From the NCBI RefSeq assembly GCF_000143415.4, contig NW_003314283.1, positions 1,718,272 through 1,782,271 on the forward strand: a stretch of DNA of 64,000 nucleotides, read 5' to 3'. Shown in pieces: positions 34,201 to 52,170 of this stretch. The stretch comes from Selaginella moellendorffii. Lineage: Eukaryota; Streptophyta; Lycopodiopsida; Selaginellales; Selaginellaceae. Positions within the stretch are counted from its first letter, which is position 1; the number at the start of each line of letters is the position of its first letter. The notes below the pieces were generated by a model, which ran no database searches, was not told the origin of the DNA, and worked only from the letters and a program-made list of their open reading frames with translations. A program made the translations under genes and the position numbers.

Positions 34201-34907
34201 CTTCCTGTAGGTGTTTTGCGATGGAATTAGGATTGGTGGTGGTGAGGGAAAAACAAACAAGGAAGCCAAGACTCGGGCAGCTGAGGATGCTTTTAAGTAC
34301 TTGACAAGTAAGTTTGATGTTTTGCCAGTGCGGTTTTGAGCTGGTATCCTTTGAATGTGGCAGAGTCAAGCGACTTATTACGGCAGGATGAGGACGTAGG
34401 CAATGCCAACGCTTCGCATTCCACGCCGAAAGGAAACCATGAGAAGAAGGCTCCAAGCTTCAACGCGGTTGCCGCACTGAGAGACATGGTAGGACAAAAA
34501 TCTTTGGATTTCATGACCAAGTTCGTTGTTTTCTCTCTTTTAGCTTTATACTTTTTTCTTTTGTTTGAGTAGTGCAAAATCGAAGGATCCAAGGTTGAAT
34601 ACCTGGAGCGAGATTTTTCCAAGGGGATTTACATCTGCGAGGTGAGTGAGCGGTTTTGACAAAAAGCTGGATTGATGAAACAAGGTTGTGTTTCTAGGTG
34701 GAAGTTGCCGGGGAAGTTTTGGGGAAAGGCAGCGGGCCTGATTGGGAGTCCGCGAGACACGAGGTAGAAACAAACTTCAATGCATTTTCTCGGGCTTAAG
34801 CTCCTCTACAGGCTGCAGCGCAGGCTTTAAGAGCAGTGGCGGCTCCAAAAAGGAGTACACACACAAACACACACAAAAAGCGGTATAGTCCACCACCGGC
34901 AAGGTAA
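31284..34907 (+). CDS. CPL1: RNA polymerase II CTD phosphatase-like, CPL1 type (16 exons, 829 aa)
   Basis: Exons: 31284-31850, 32133-32627, 32689-32899, 32968-33125, 33202-33272, 33327-33432, 33492-33587, 33653-33802, 33864-33900, 33951-34042, 34094-34147, 34211-34307, 34364-34488, 34573-34641, 34698-34763 and 34812-34907 (2490 nt). The FCP1-type catalytic motif is intact ([14 protein letters not shown]), as are the [22 protein letters not shown] and [16 protein letters not shown] blocks characteristic of plant CPL1/CPL2. Two double-stranded-RNA-binding domains follow (near [16 protein letters not shown] and [14 protein letters not shown]), as in CPL1. It dephosphorylates the Pol II CTD in the nucleus and has roles in stress signalling and miRNA processing. 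Intron 1 (282 nt) is open in frame. The intron before 33202 has a CT microsatellite. Confidence 0.95.
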
Positions 34908-35257
34908 TGCTTCCTTCCATGGGCAGCAAATTCTTGACTTCTAAGTGCTTGAGGCTTGGCCAGGCTAACGAAGCGAACAAGGAACGGTGATGCGTTGAGG
35001 CCACCTCCGGCACCATCGTCAACCAACCGAGCAAGCTCGAGAGAGAGAACCGCTTCTCCAAGAAGGCCGAATAGCTATTATAACCAGCGGAGTAGAAGAA
35101 GATGAGATTTTTATATCGACTTGCTTCCAACAAGTCCAAGCACTGTAAGTAGCTAACTTAAAACGACAAACGAGGAGTCCAGGAAGGTCTGTTCCTCGTG
35201 AATTTATCTCAAGTTTATTAAGGGCATAGGGCATTCTTTCTTTCGGCTTCTTCCAAG

Positions 35258-36255
35258 ATGAAGGTGATGGTGGCAGTGAAGCGGGTCGTGGATTATGCTG
35301 TCAAGGTTCGAATCAAGGCGGACAAGGTACGCTGGATTTGCTGCCGGAAGTGTCGACTGATGGATGATTTTTGCAGCGCAGAGTGGAGTGGAGACCTCGA
35401 ACACAAAGATGTCGATGAATCCGTTTTGTGAGATTGCTGTGGAGGAGGCACTGCGGATCAAGGAAGCAGGCAGAGCGTCGGAGGTGGTGGTGGTGAGCAT
35501 GGGAGGCGAGCAGTGCGTGGAGACTATCCGTACTGGCTTGGCAATGGGTGCTGATCGCGGCCTTCATGTCATCACCCAGGATTCCTCCTCCTTATTTCCT
35601 TTGGCAGTCGCCAAGCTGCTCCAAGCGCTGGTGTCGTCCGAGCAGCCTCGTCTTCTCCTCCTGGGCAAGCAGGTTCTTCGTTTTTCTTTTCTTTGCATCC
35701 TTGATTGGAACTATAACTTTGTTCTTCTTTGAAGGCGATAGATGATGATTGTAATCAAACTGGACAGATGGTAGCCGGGCTCTTGGGATGGCCACAAGCC
35801 ACATTCGCATCCAAGGTATCCAGTGTTTTTGGAAGTTCTCTTTTTCTCTCACAGTTACCATGATCGATTTGCAAAGGTTTCAATAAGTGATGACAAGGAG
35901 AGTGTTTGCGTGGAGAGGGAAGTGGACGGAGGAATCGAGACGATCCAGTTGCAACTCCCAGCAGTCGTAACGTAGTCGCGTTTTCCCTTCGTGTGTGAGT
36001 GTGCTTGACGACTGATTCGTTCGTGGCAGGGCCGACTTGAGATTGAACACCCCGCGCTATGCGACCCTGCCCAACATCATGAAGGCTAAGAAGAAGAGCA
36101 TCCAGAGAGTGACGCCGGAGGAGCTCAACGTTGTCATTGGCTCTGACTTGGAAGTGCTAGAGGTGACTGAGCCACCCAAGCGAAAGGCCGGTGTCATGGT
36201 CGCCTCCGTGGATGAACTCCTGGACAAGCTCAAGAACGAGGCTCGGGTGTTCTGA
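35258..36255 (+). CDS. ETFB: Electron transfer flavoprotein subunit beta (5 exons, 253 aa)
   Basis: Exons: 35258-35326, 35382-35672, 35735-35815, 35877-35971 and 36030-36255 (762 nt). The start [20 protein letters not shown], the block [20 protein letters not shown], the turn [10 protein letters not shown] and the ETF-beta recognition stretch [20 protein letters not shown] are all present. It acts in the mitochondrial matrix with ETF-alpha and ETF:ubiquinone oxidoreductase, passing electrons from acyl-CoA and other dehydrogenases to ubiquinone. As is usual for this subunit, there is no obvious cleavable presequence. Exon 2 needs the second of two nearby AG acceptors (GCAGCGCAG). Confidence 0.96.
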
Positions 36256-36352
36256 AAGGATCAATGAACTCCCTTCTATTTGACTGCTTCTTTTGTGGAC
36301 AGTGTGCTAGAAAAACAAAAGAAAGAGTATGGAGGAGAGAAGAATCTGTTTG

Positions 36353-37207
36353 TCAACTTCCCACCAGCATTGTCTTTCGAAAGCCCAGCTGTGGCGCGGA
36401 TCTTTGCGGCCTGGCACTGCGTTTGATCCCGTCATGCTGCTTTTGCGTGGCCGCGGGCAGTGATGATCTCCTGGGCATAGTCTTGCCGGCGTCGTGTGGA
36501 TTCTTGTCACCCATGTAGATGGACACCTTTGTCTGACAACACGATCCCTCCACTTTGGTGAGCTTGGTCAGGACCCTCTCTAGAGAGCTGGCCAGTTCCA
36601 TGGATAGCGCCTTTGCATCGTCCTCACTAGCGCTTGATCCCTGCGCTCCCATCCCATCGGGGAGCTTGTTCTTGTACACCAGCCTCCCGCTTAGTGTCGC
36701 GCTCGCAGACTCGAAATCCATCTCGAGTGTCATATGCTTGTGGTTGCCTGGCCGATCTCGTGCTGTTCTAGTTGTTGGTGGTGTTACTGGATCTCGTGAT
36801 GTCGTTGCTGGTGGTGGTGTTGCTGGAATGTTTGGCTTTGGTTTGGACGTTAAAGCTAGCCGAGGAACCTCAAGAACGGTCTTGGGCTTCTTCAAGCCTT
36901 GCAAGGCAAGCTCGGCGTCAAGCTGGACACCCGTGCATTGCAAGATCCTGTCTCTCTTCGCCAGCAACTCTTTCCTGGCCGTGGCAGCGGCGGTAGTGGT
37001 GGTGGTGGCGGCGTTGCTAATCCCAGCCTTGGTTTTGGCCTTGGCAAGATCGAGAGGTGGCGCAGTCTGCACACCTCTGGACTTGGTGAGTGCCTCGGCC
37101 CTCCGGCTCGGCTTCTCAAGCCCCTCCAAGAGAATGTCGATGAGGTCCCCGTGAAACGCGGTGAGGAACTCGGGCTTGAGGTTGAGCCGCGCTCCCCTGC
37201 GACGCAT
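36353..37207 (-). CDS. Unknown protein, in frame downstream of the CDKG kinase
   Basis: An open frame of 284 aa from ATG 37207 (the frame is open further up to the CDKG stop). It is basic, with low-complexity Ala/Thr and Pro/Thr segments (TTTTTAAATAR, PPPATTSRDPVTPPTTRT), a likely structured N-terminal helix (FHGDLIDILLEGLEKPSRRA) and a strand-rich block (MTLEMDFESASATLSGRLVY). No family was recognised. Only the stop TGA at 37250-37252 and 42 further nt separate it from the kinase, and both share one frame, so it could be a 3' cistron, a read-through extension, or an extra CDKG exon joined by a weak 63-nt intron. Confidence 0.55.
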   Translation of the reverse strand: MRRRGARLNLKPEFLTAFHGDLIDILLEGLEKPSRRAEALTKSRGVQTAPPLDLAKAKTKAGISNAATTTTTAAATARKELLAKRDRILQCTGVQLDAELALQGLKKPKTVLEVPRLALTSKPKPNIPATPPPATTSRDPVTPPTTRTARDRPGNHKHMTLEMDFESASATLSGRLVYKNKLPDGMGAQGSSASEDDAKALSMELASSLERVLTKLTKVEGSCCQTKVSIYMGDKNPHDAGKTMPRRSSLPAATQKQHDGIKRSARPQRSAPQLGFRKTMLVGS

Positions 37208-37249
37208 GACAATCGCGAGAGCCACAAACCCTTGTAAATCCAAACCGTT

Positions 37250-38686
37250 TCATTGTAACGGCATTGTTGCTGCCAGTGGTGGTGCTGGTAATGGTGGCGG
37301 CGGCGTAGGCAGCGGTGGCTCCTGGAACCAAGGATGCGCCAGTGCCGCGCTCGCGCTTATCCTCTTGTCCGGGTCGTAGGCCAGAAGCTGGGCCAGGAGA
37401 TCCAGCCCCTTCTCCGATAGCATGGGCCTCCCCGCCTGCGCAGCCGGGTAGAGTATCCGGTCCCGGAGAGCGCTGAGCTTGTGTGCCGGGAAGATGAAGC
37501 CCGGCTTCTCCAGCTGCGCCGTCCACACCATCTTCTTGATCCGGCGCAGCTGGTCGATCTCCGAGGTGCCCTGGAAGAGCGTCTCGTTGAGGATGAGCTC
37601 CGCCATGATGCAGCCGAGCGACCACACGTCCACCGCCGCGGTGTAGTGGTACTGCTCCTCCTGGGTGCTGGCCAGCAGCTCGGGCGCGCGGTACCACATC
37701 GTCACCACCTTGTGCGTGTAGGCCTTGATGGGGCTGTCGTAGCGGCGGGCCATGCCGAAGTCGCAGATCTTGAGCTCGCCACCCGAGACTAGGATGTTGG
37801 ACGGCTTGAGGTCGCGGTGGAGCACCCAGTTTGCGTGGAGGTAGGCCACCGCGTCCAGCAGCTGCTGCATCATATGCTTCACCACCGCGTGCTCCCACGG
37901 CTGCGGCAGCGCGGCCATCACGTCCTTGAGGTTCCGCTCGATGTACTCCATCACCATGAAGACGCTGTCCATGTCCTTGCCGATCACCACCTCGCGCACG
38001 TCCACGATGGCCGGGTGGCGCAGCGATATGAGCAGGTTGATCTCGCGCAGCGATGTGACCGGGAATCCCTCCGTCTCCTGGTTGTGCATCTTGATCTTCT
38101 TGAGCGCCACAATCTCCTCGGTGCGCTTGTCGCGAGCCTTGTACACCACACCGTAGGCGCCCTCCCCGAGCCGCCCCAGCTTCTCAAACTCGTCCACGAT
38201 CCGGCACTTGCCGCAGGGCGACGAGCACTTGACGTCCTGGACCTCGGGGGTGTGCGGCACGCCCTGCTCCAGATCGCCGTCATCATCCAGCTTCGCTAAA
38301 CCAGCCTCGCTCGTCTCCGCCACGTCCACCACTTTCACCTCGCTCATCTCAGCCTCCTCATTCACCACTTCCTCCTCCAGATCTGCTACTTCTAGCGTTA
38401 CCACCGCTGCTACTTCTCCATCACTACAACTTACTGAAGCAGCACGCTCTTGCGAAGTAGTAGCAGGAGCTTGAGCTTGAGCAGTAGTGAGTTGTTCCTC
38501 CAGTTGAAGAAGAGAAGTCGCCAAGGGTTTGCTGGGGCTTGGGCTTCGATGCCGCCTCCTGCTACCGCCGCCACTGCTGCTGGAATGGTGGTGAGAGTAA
38601 GGATGGTGCCGCCCATCACCATGGCTGTACCTGTGGGACTTGCGATGACGAGAGGACGTAGAACGCTCGTCCATAACCCAGCTCAT
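37250..38686 (-). CDS. CDKG: Cyclin-dependent kinase, CDKG/CDK11 class (478 aa, intronless)
   Basis: The N-terminal 165 residues are Ser/Arg/His- and Glu-rich (RHRKSHRYSHGDGRHH), as in CDK11/CDKG. The kinase domain has LGEGAYGVVYKA, the cyclin-binding helix as PVTSLRE (the CDKG/CDK11 form is PLTSLRE), LHRDLKPSNIL, DFGMAR and the activation segment ending WYRAPELL. Arabidopsis CDKG proteins act with cyclin L in pre-mRNA splicing and meiotic pairing. The C-terminus is Pro-rich (TPPPPLPAPP) and ends at TGA 37250-37252. The start is the first ATG after the 72-aa gene, only 28 nt from that gene's stop. Confidence 0.95.
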   Translation of the reverse strand: MSWVMDERSTSSRHRKSHRYSHGDGRHHPYSHHHSSSSGGGSRRRHRSPSPSKPLATSLLQLEEQLTTAQAQAPATTSQERAASVSCSDGEVAAVVTLEVADLEEEVVNEEAEMSEVKVVDVAETSEAGLAKLDDDGDLEQGVPHTPEVQDVKCSSPCGKCRIVDEFEKLGRLGEGAYGVVYKARDKRTEEIVALKKIKMHNQETEGFPVTSLREINLLISLRHPAIVDVREVVIGKDMDSVFMVMEYIERNLKDVMAALPQPWEHAVVKHMMQQLLDAVAYLHANWVLHRDLKPSNILVSGGELKICDFGMARRYDSPIKAYTHKVVTMWYRAPELLASTQEEQYHYTAAVDVWSLGCIMAELILNETLFQGTSEIDQLRRIKKMVWTAQLEKPGFIFPAHKLSALRDRILYPAAQAGRPMLSEKGLDLLAQLLAYDPDKRISASAALAHPWFQEPPLPTPPPPLPAPPLAATMPLQ

Positions 38687-38714
38687 ACCAAAGGAAAAAG
38701 AGAGCCCTAAACTC

Positions 38715-39123
38715 TCATTTGTCCTTAAAGCTTCTACCTACCTGCAAGCAAAAAGGAATGTACCCATGTCTTTGGAATTGAAACTGAATGAAGAACAAAA
38801 GAAACCTCATCCTTGATGTTTCGTAGCTGCTCAGCCAGCTCCTCTTTTTTTTGGACTCCTGTCAATAGCATAGAAATCTCTTCTTCTTTTTCTTGTTTCA
38901 AGGAAAACAAACACAAATACCTTTGTTGGCGAGGTCCTCAATAGCTTTCGACGATCGAACTGCAAAACGCTGGAACTTAACACTGCCAAATAGAAGAAAA
39001 GGCGAAGAATAAAGTGATGCTCGTCTATCCATTTCCTCTGCGCTACCTGTTCGACAGACGCTCTACAATCAGCTCATTTACAACATACTGCAGAGCTCGC
39101 TGAAAGATCCCGCTTCCCCTCAT
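38715..39123 (-). CDS. Small 72-aa helical protein (4 exons)
   Basis: Model: complement of 38715-38741, 38806-38858, 38921-38982 and 39047-39123 (219 nt). It starts MRGSGIFQRALQYVVNELIV, continues VKFQRFAVRSSKAIEDLANK and ends EELAEQLRNIKDEVGRSFKD-K. Introns of 62-64 nt have clean GT-AG ends, and each junction keeps frame. It looks like a small amphipathic, perhaps mitochondrial, protein; the family was not named with certainty. It ends 28 nt before the CDKG start on the same strand and begins 81 nt from the AXR4 start on the opposite strand. Confidence 0.7.
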
Positions 39124-39204
39124 AGCCCCGGCTCAAAACCCCACCACACTGGAACCCTAGGTAGAGTTCAGTTGCATTGGTTTTTAGAAAGCCTCCAAAG
39201 CGAG
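39124..39204. promoter_or_regulatory. Compact bidirectional promoter
   Basis: Only 81 bp separate the ATG of the 72-aa gene (minus) from the ATG of AXR4 (plus), so both leaders and both promoters must overlap. It contains AACCCTAGG near 39152. No TATA box is obvious. Confidence 0.5.
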
Positions 39205-40559
39205 ATGAGTGATGGAGGCGACCCTGCTACTCCGCCACCGCCACCACCGCAGCAGCCACCACCACCGCTCCAGCAAACACCACCAGTGAAGAAGAAACTG
39301 GTGCTAGTGATTGGAATGGTAGTCGCGATTCTGGCCGTGATGGTGAGTGCGCTTGTCAAGGATGACGAAGAAGGGCCGCTTGCAATGCCGGCTGTGGTGC
39401 GCCAGCATTTCCTGGGTGGCAAGTTTGTCAAGGTGGAGGTCGGGTGGAGGACGGTGAGAGTATTCGCGACCACGTCGGACCCGGATCAAGCTCAAGAGCT
39501 GGGCGATGGAGCACCGGTGGTGGTGTTGCTCCACGGGATGGGTAGCAGCTCTTTCATCTACAGGAAAGTGCAGCCATTGCTGGCGGCGGCGGGGTTTCGC
39601 GTCGTCGCCCTCGATCTTCCAGGGTCCGGGCTGTCGGACAAGTTCACGCTCGAGGAATGGAAGCGCGAGCTCGGGGGATTGGAGTGGCTGGCGGCCGCCG
39701 CTCGGGCGGTGGTGAAGGAGATCGCGGACAAGGGATTCCTGTGGAGGTTGGAGCAGATGTTCGAGACGGGTGCTCTTCCAGCTGCCGCCACTCGCGATAT
39801 GCCCGCCGAGAAGGTTGAGATTGTCAAGTGGCCCGTGGGAGGAGACACTCAAGAGCAGGCACAGGCTCTCGCCCAGCTCCTCCGCTCTCTCCTCCCGATC
39901 CAAGATCTGGATCTCCATCTGGTTGCCCATGACACGGCCTCAGAGGTGGCGAGAGCTTACTCCGTTGCTACGGCTGCCTCGAGCATGAGAGTGCGCAGCG
40001 TCACCATTCTGGATTCGTCTCCGGCGAGGCCGGCGCTGCCCGTCTTGTTGCTGGGCAGCCCGGGAGTGGGATCTGCGTTGCTCCGCTCCACGCTCGCCTA
40101 CGCGTGGCTCGTGAGGCGGTGCTGCATGCCGACGCTGCCAGTGGACGTCGCCCGGGCTCACGCGTTCTTGCTCCGGCGCGGGAATGGCAGAGCCGCGCTG
40201 CTGGAGATGGCGAGGATGGCCAACTCGAGCGTCACACCTTGGCGTGGTGCCGATATCGCAATGCAGCTCTTGTGGGCTTGCGGCTGGTCCGAGCAGTGGA
40301 AAACGGAAGGAGAGCGGGCTTCACAGATGCTGGCGCCGGGATCTTTGTTTCGGTGTCACACCGGCAGCCGATGGCCTCAGGTGTGTGTCTGTCACCATTT
40401 TTTCTAGCGTCCTCTCGTTGTTACTAACAAGTTCGCATATCTCAGGAGGATGTCCCTCAAGAAGTTTCCGATGCGATCAAGAATCTGGTCTCGTCAACCA
40501 AGTCAAAGACGTGCTCCATCCAAGCCGGAGATCCCCATGCATGCACGACGGCCAACTAA
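39205..40559 (+). CDS. AXR4: AXR4-like alpha/beta hydrolase-fold protein (2 exons, 429 aa)
   Basis: Exons 39205-40380 and 40446-40559. A Pro-rich N-terminus is followed by one membrane anchor (LVLVIGMVVAILAVMVSALV, about residues 34-53), then an alpha/beta hydrolase core: VVVLLHGMGSSSFIYRKVQ, VVALDLPGSGLSDK, LHLVAHDTASEVA and VTILDSSPARPALP. The blocks QMFETGALP and SRWPQE match plant AXR4. The nucleophile elbow reads HDTAS rather than GxSxG, so enzyme activity is doubtful, as in AXR4. AXR4 is an ER accessory protein needed to traffic the auxin importer AUX1 to the plasma membrane. The C-terminus is shorter than in Arabidopsis and lacks its His-rich tail. Confidence 0.88.
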
Positions 40560-40662
40560 ACACGTATAGATATCTTCTCCGTATTGAAAGCGGTACCGAG
40601 CAATGCTTGAGCTTGAACCAATGGGGGAGCCTCAAAAGCTTGTAAGAAAGCTCGCTTGGGTG

Positions 40663-41146
40663 TTACACATTCTTGTTCTTCTTCACTTTGGAGGGTGGCC
40701 ACCGCCCTTTCTTGCGCAGCATCCTCTTCCGCTTGAGCCTCTTCCTCCGGAGCTCCATCCTCTTCTTCTTCCGCTTGAGGATCTCCGCCTCGGACCTCAA
40801 CGCCGCGATGGGATTGGAGGCTGCGGGCGAGGCTTCCAACTGTGGTGCTCCTTGTTCTTCCTCTAGCTGGGGCACGGCTGTTGGATCGGATGCTGCTGCT
40901 GCCGCTGCTGCTGTGGAGCTGGGAGCGCTGGGGGATGATGTGAATCTGAATCTCAGCGCGGGCGTGCTCTGGAACAAGCATTGCGGGCTCGCGTGCCTGC
41001 CTCAAACATCATCACTCGCGGCTTCCACGCAATGCTAGAAGAGGTGTGAGCAGAAGCGCTAACCTTGTGGACCATGGAGCCGCCACAACGGGGACCCTTC
41101 GCGCCACCGCCGCCACGGCCACCGGCATTGGCATCGCCATAGCCAT
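40663..41146 (-). CDS. Small basic, probably organellar protein (2 exons, 138 aa); COX24/mS38-like?
   Basis: Model: complement of 40663-40996 and 41064-41146 (417 nt). The N-terminus (AVAAVARRVPVVAAPWSTR) has Arg, Ala and no acids, which fits a mitochondrial presequence. After a low-complexity Ala/Ser/Pro/Glu middle the last 40 residues are strongly basic (LKRKKKRMELRRKRLKRKRM). That pattern recalls the C-terminal signature of COX24/AURKAIP1 (mitoribosomal mS38), but the match is by composition and spacing only. The gene is tail-to-tail with AXR4. Confidence 0.55.
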
Positions 41147-41458
41147 CTCTATTGCGGATAGATAAACCCCCTCCGTACGGCGGGAATATCCCCCTCGTGT
41201 TCGTACACGACGCGCAACGCGCAAGCCAGGACTTTCCTTGTGCTTTTGTGGGTAAGCCGCGTGGTGCTGGGCCGTACCGACACGTACACGATCACTTTTT
41301 ATATAGATGCCCATCGCCATAGACAGGGCAAACCAAGCGATCATCCAGGCATCTAGAACACTGTAAGTGGCAAGCGCTCAAATTCGAGATCTCAAGCTCG
41401 TAGCAGCTAGCCTAGCAGGAGAGGAGAGGATCGATCGGGGCAACAGTCCAGCAACAGG

Positions 41459-41659
41459 ATGTTTTTCTTCTTGCCATTGATCTGTGGCGAGAGCCGCAAG
41501 GTGAAATCGGCGACCCCCGCGAGTGGAATGTGCCCCGTGTGTGGATCGCAAGCCAGCAATGTCAAAGTGCGCAGCACATTCAAGTGCTGCTTCATCCCCG
41601 TGTGCTGCTACTCTTCCCACGACACCGTGTGCACGCGCTGCGGCGCCCATCTGCGCTAG
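41459..41659 (+). CDS. Zinc-ribbon mini-protein (66 aa)
   Basis: A single-exon frame starting MFFFLPLICGESRKVKSATP. Two CxxC pairs, C25/C28 and C58/C61, form a zinc ribbon, and FKCCFIPVCCYSSHD between them matches the plant zinc-ribbon (zinc_ribbon_15-like) mini-proteins that begin MFFFF. Function is unknown. It lies 190 bp upstream of PRP8 on the same strand. Confidence 0.8.
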   Translation: MFFFLPLICGESRKVKSATPASGMCPVCGSQASNVKVRSTFKCCFIPVCCYSSHDTVCTRCGAHLR

Positions 41660-41848
41660 AGCAGCGGCAAATCTTTGGGCACCGCCATAGCCTTAGCTCG
41701 CTTCTCTCTCTCTCTCTTATTACCATGTAAAACTTAAAATTTGTAAATACCACGAGCTAGGGTTTTCGTTTTCTTGGTGCCACTTTACCTAGGGATTGGG
41801 ATTGAGCTAGCTGGGCGCTGCTAGCAGCGGCAAGCAATCGAGCAAGCG

Positions 41849-50259
<8,411 letters not shown>

Positions 50260-50561
50260 GAGAGTCTGTTGATGTGTTGTAACCTTTTTAAATGTATCGA
50301 TGACTAATATTCCCGCCAACGTGTCCAAGCCGTCTAGATTAGGGTTCTTGGAGGCTGTAAGGAAGCGCGGGCGGCTGGGACACCAGAATGGGTGAGCACC
50401 TCTCCTTGCCCTTGCTCATTTCTTGCTGCTAGCAGTGCTTGATGTGTTCCGGTTTGTCAAATCCCTCCCCATATGCGTGCCTGGTGGTGGCGCATCCAGA
50501 GTTTTGGATTCTTGAGATGGCGAAGACATCATGATCGAGTGGCCCACTAGCAGCACTAGAA

Positions 50562-52170
50562 ATGCCTCGGAAGTCATCCAGAGAATTTGGTGACGTTGGT
50601 GGCTACGGTGGTGGAGATGGTAGCGGCGGATCATCCACCTCCTCTCCCTCCTTGTCATCGCCCGGCACCGTCCGGGCCATGCAGGGGCCGAGCTCAAGGT
50701 CTAGCAGCAGCAGCGCGCTGCCCCGCAACTCACTCCTCGTCTCCAACCTTTCTTCATCGGTGCCAGCGCGCCACTCATCTTCCTCGCGGGCAGCTCACTC
50801 CAAGAGCATCAGGCTGAATGTGGAGGCGCTGCCATCCTTCCGGGACGTGCCGGCATCCGAGAGGCAGAACCTGTTCATCAAGAAGCTCGCCTTCTGCTGC
50901 ACACTCTTCGACTTCAACGAGCCCACCAGGAACGTCCGGGACAAGGAGGTGAAGCGCCAGACCCTGCTGGAGCTGGTGGACTACCTTACAGCAGGCACCA
51001 CCAAGCTGTCCGAGGCGGTGTTCGACGACATTGTCAAGATGGTGGCGGCCAACATCTTCCGGGCCCTGCCGCTGGCGCCCTACCACAGCTCCGGGGCTTC
51101 CACCGGAGGCATGCTGGACGCGGCCGAAGACGAGGAGCCCTCACTGGAGCCCTCCTGGCCTCACCTCCAGGCGGTTTACGAGCTACTGCTCCGCTTCGTG
51201 GTGTCGGCAGACGTGGAGGCCAAGGTGGCCTCCAAGTATATCGACCAGCAGTTTCTACTTCGGCTGCTGGATCTCTTCGACTCAGAGGACCCACGGGAGA
51301 GGGAGTACTTGAAGACTATAATGCACAGGATCTATGGCAAGTTTATGCTCCACCGCTCCTTCATCAGGAAGGCCGTCAACAACATCTTTTACCAGTTCAT
51401 CTACGAGACGGAGAAGCACAACGGCATTGCCGAGCTGCTGGAGATCCTGGGGAGCATCATCAATGGCTTTGCTCTGCCGCTCAAGGAGGAGCATAAGACG
51501 TTCCTGGTGCGAGCCTTGATTCCACTGCACAAGCCCAGGGGCCTGCCATTGTATTACCAGCAGCTTGCCTACTGCGTGTCACAGTTTGTGGAGAAGGACC
51601 CCAAGCTCTCGGCGCTAGTCATCCAGGGGCTCCTCAGGTACTGGCCAGTAACCAACAGCCAGAAGGAGGTATTGTTTCTCAACGAGTTGGAGGAGATACT
51701 GGACGCCTGCCAGCCGGAGGAGTTTGCGGAGATGATGGTTCCTCTGTTCAAGCAGCTGAATCATTCCATCAACAGCCAGCACTTTCAGGTAGTAGCGCTA
51801 CTCGGTGCTTCCCGATTTCTCAACCGCGGCTCCACTCTGCTGATCGCAGGTGGCCGAACGCGCGCTCTTCCTTTGGAACAACGACCACATTGTGAGCCTG
51901 GTAACGCAGTTCAGGCACGTCATCCTCCCCCTCCTTTTCCCAGCTCTAGAGAAGAACGTGAGAAGCCACTGGAGCCAACCCGTGCACGGCCTCACCATGA
52001 ACGTCCGGAAGATGTTCCTGGAGATGGACACGGAGCTGTTCCAGTCGTGCCAGCACGAGTATGTAGACGACGAAGACAAGGCCAAAGACGCACAGGAGAA
52101 GCGAGACAAGACATGGAAGAGACTCGAAGAAGCTGGTGCTGCTCCCTCCCGTGCCCAGTCAAAAAGGTGA
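50562..52170 (+). CDS. PP2A regulatory subunit B' (B56) (2 exons, 515 aa)
   Basis: Exons 50562-51788 and 51850-52170. After a Ser/Gly-rich N-terminus the HEAT-like B56 core is continuous: [100 protein letters not shown] and [20 protein letters not shown]. It binds the PP2A scaffold and directs the phosphatase to substrates. The C-terminus is charged ([20 protein letters not shown]). A 5' leader intron starting GTGAGCACC at about 50391 is possible. Confidence 0.96.

Noticed and set aside
37208-37243. TTG start for the ORF after CDKG
   Set aside because: The frame is simply open up to the CDKG stop; the first ATG is at 37207.
40603-41038. Plus-strand frame opposite the small basic protein
   Set aside because: The minus-strand model has a clean intron, a presequence and a conserved-type basic tail; the plus frame is its shadow.
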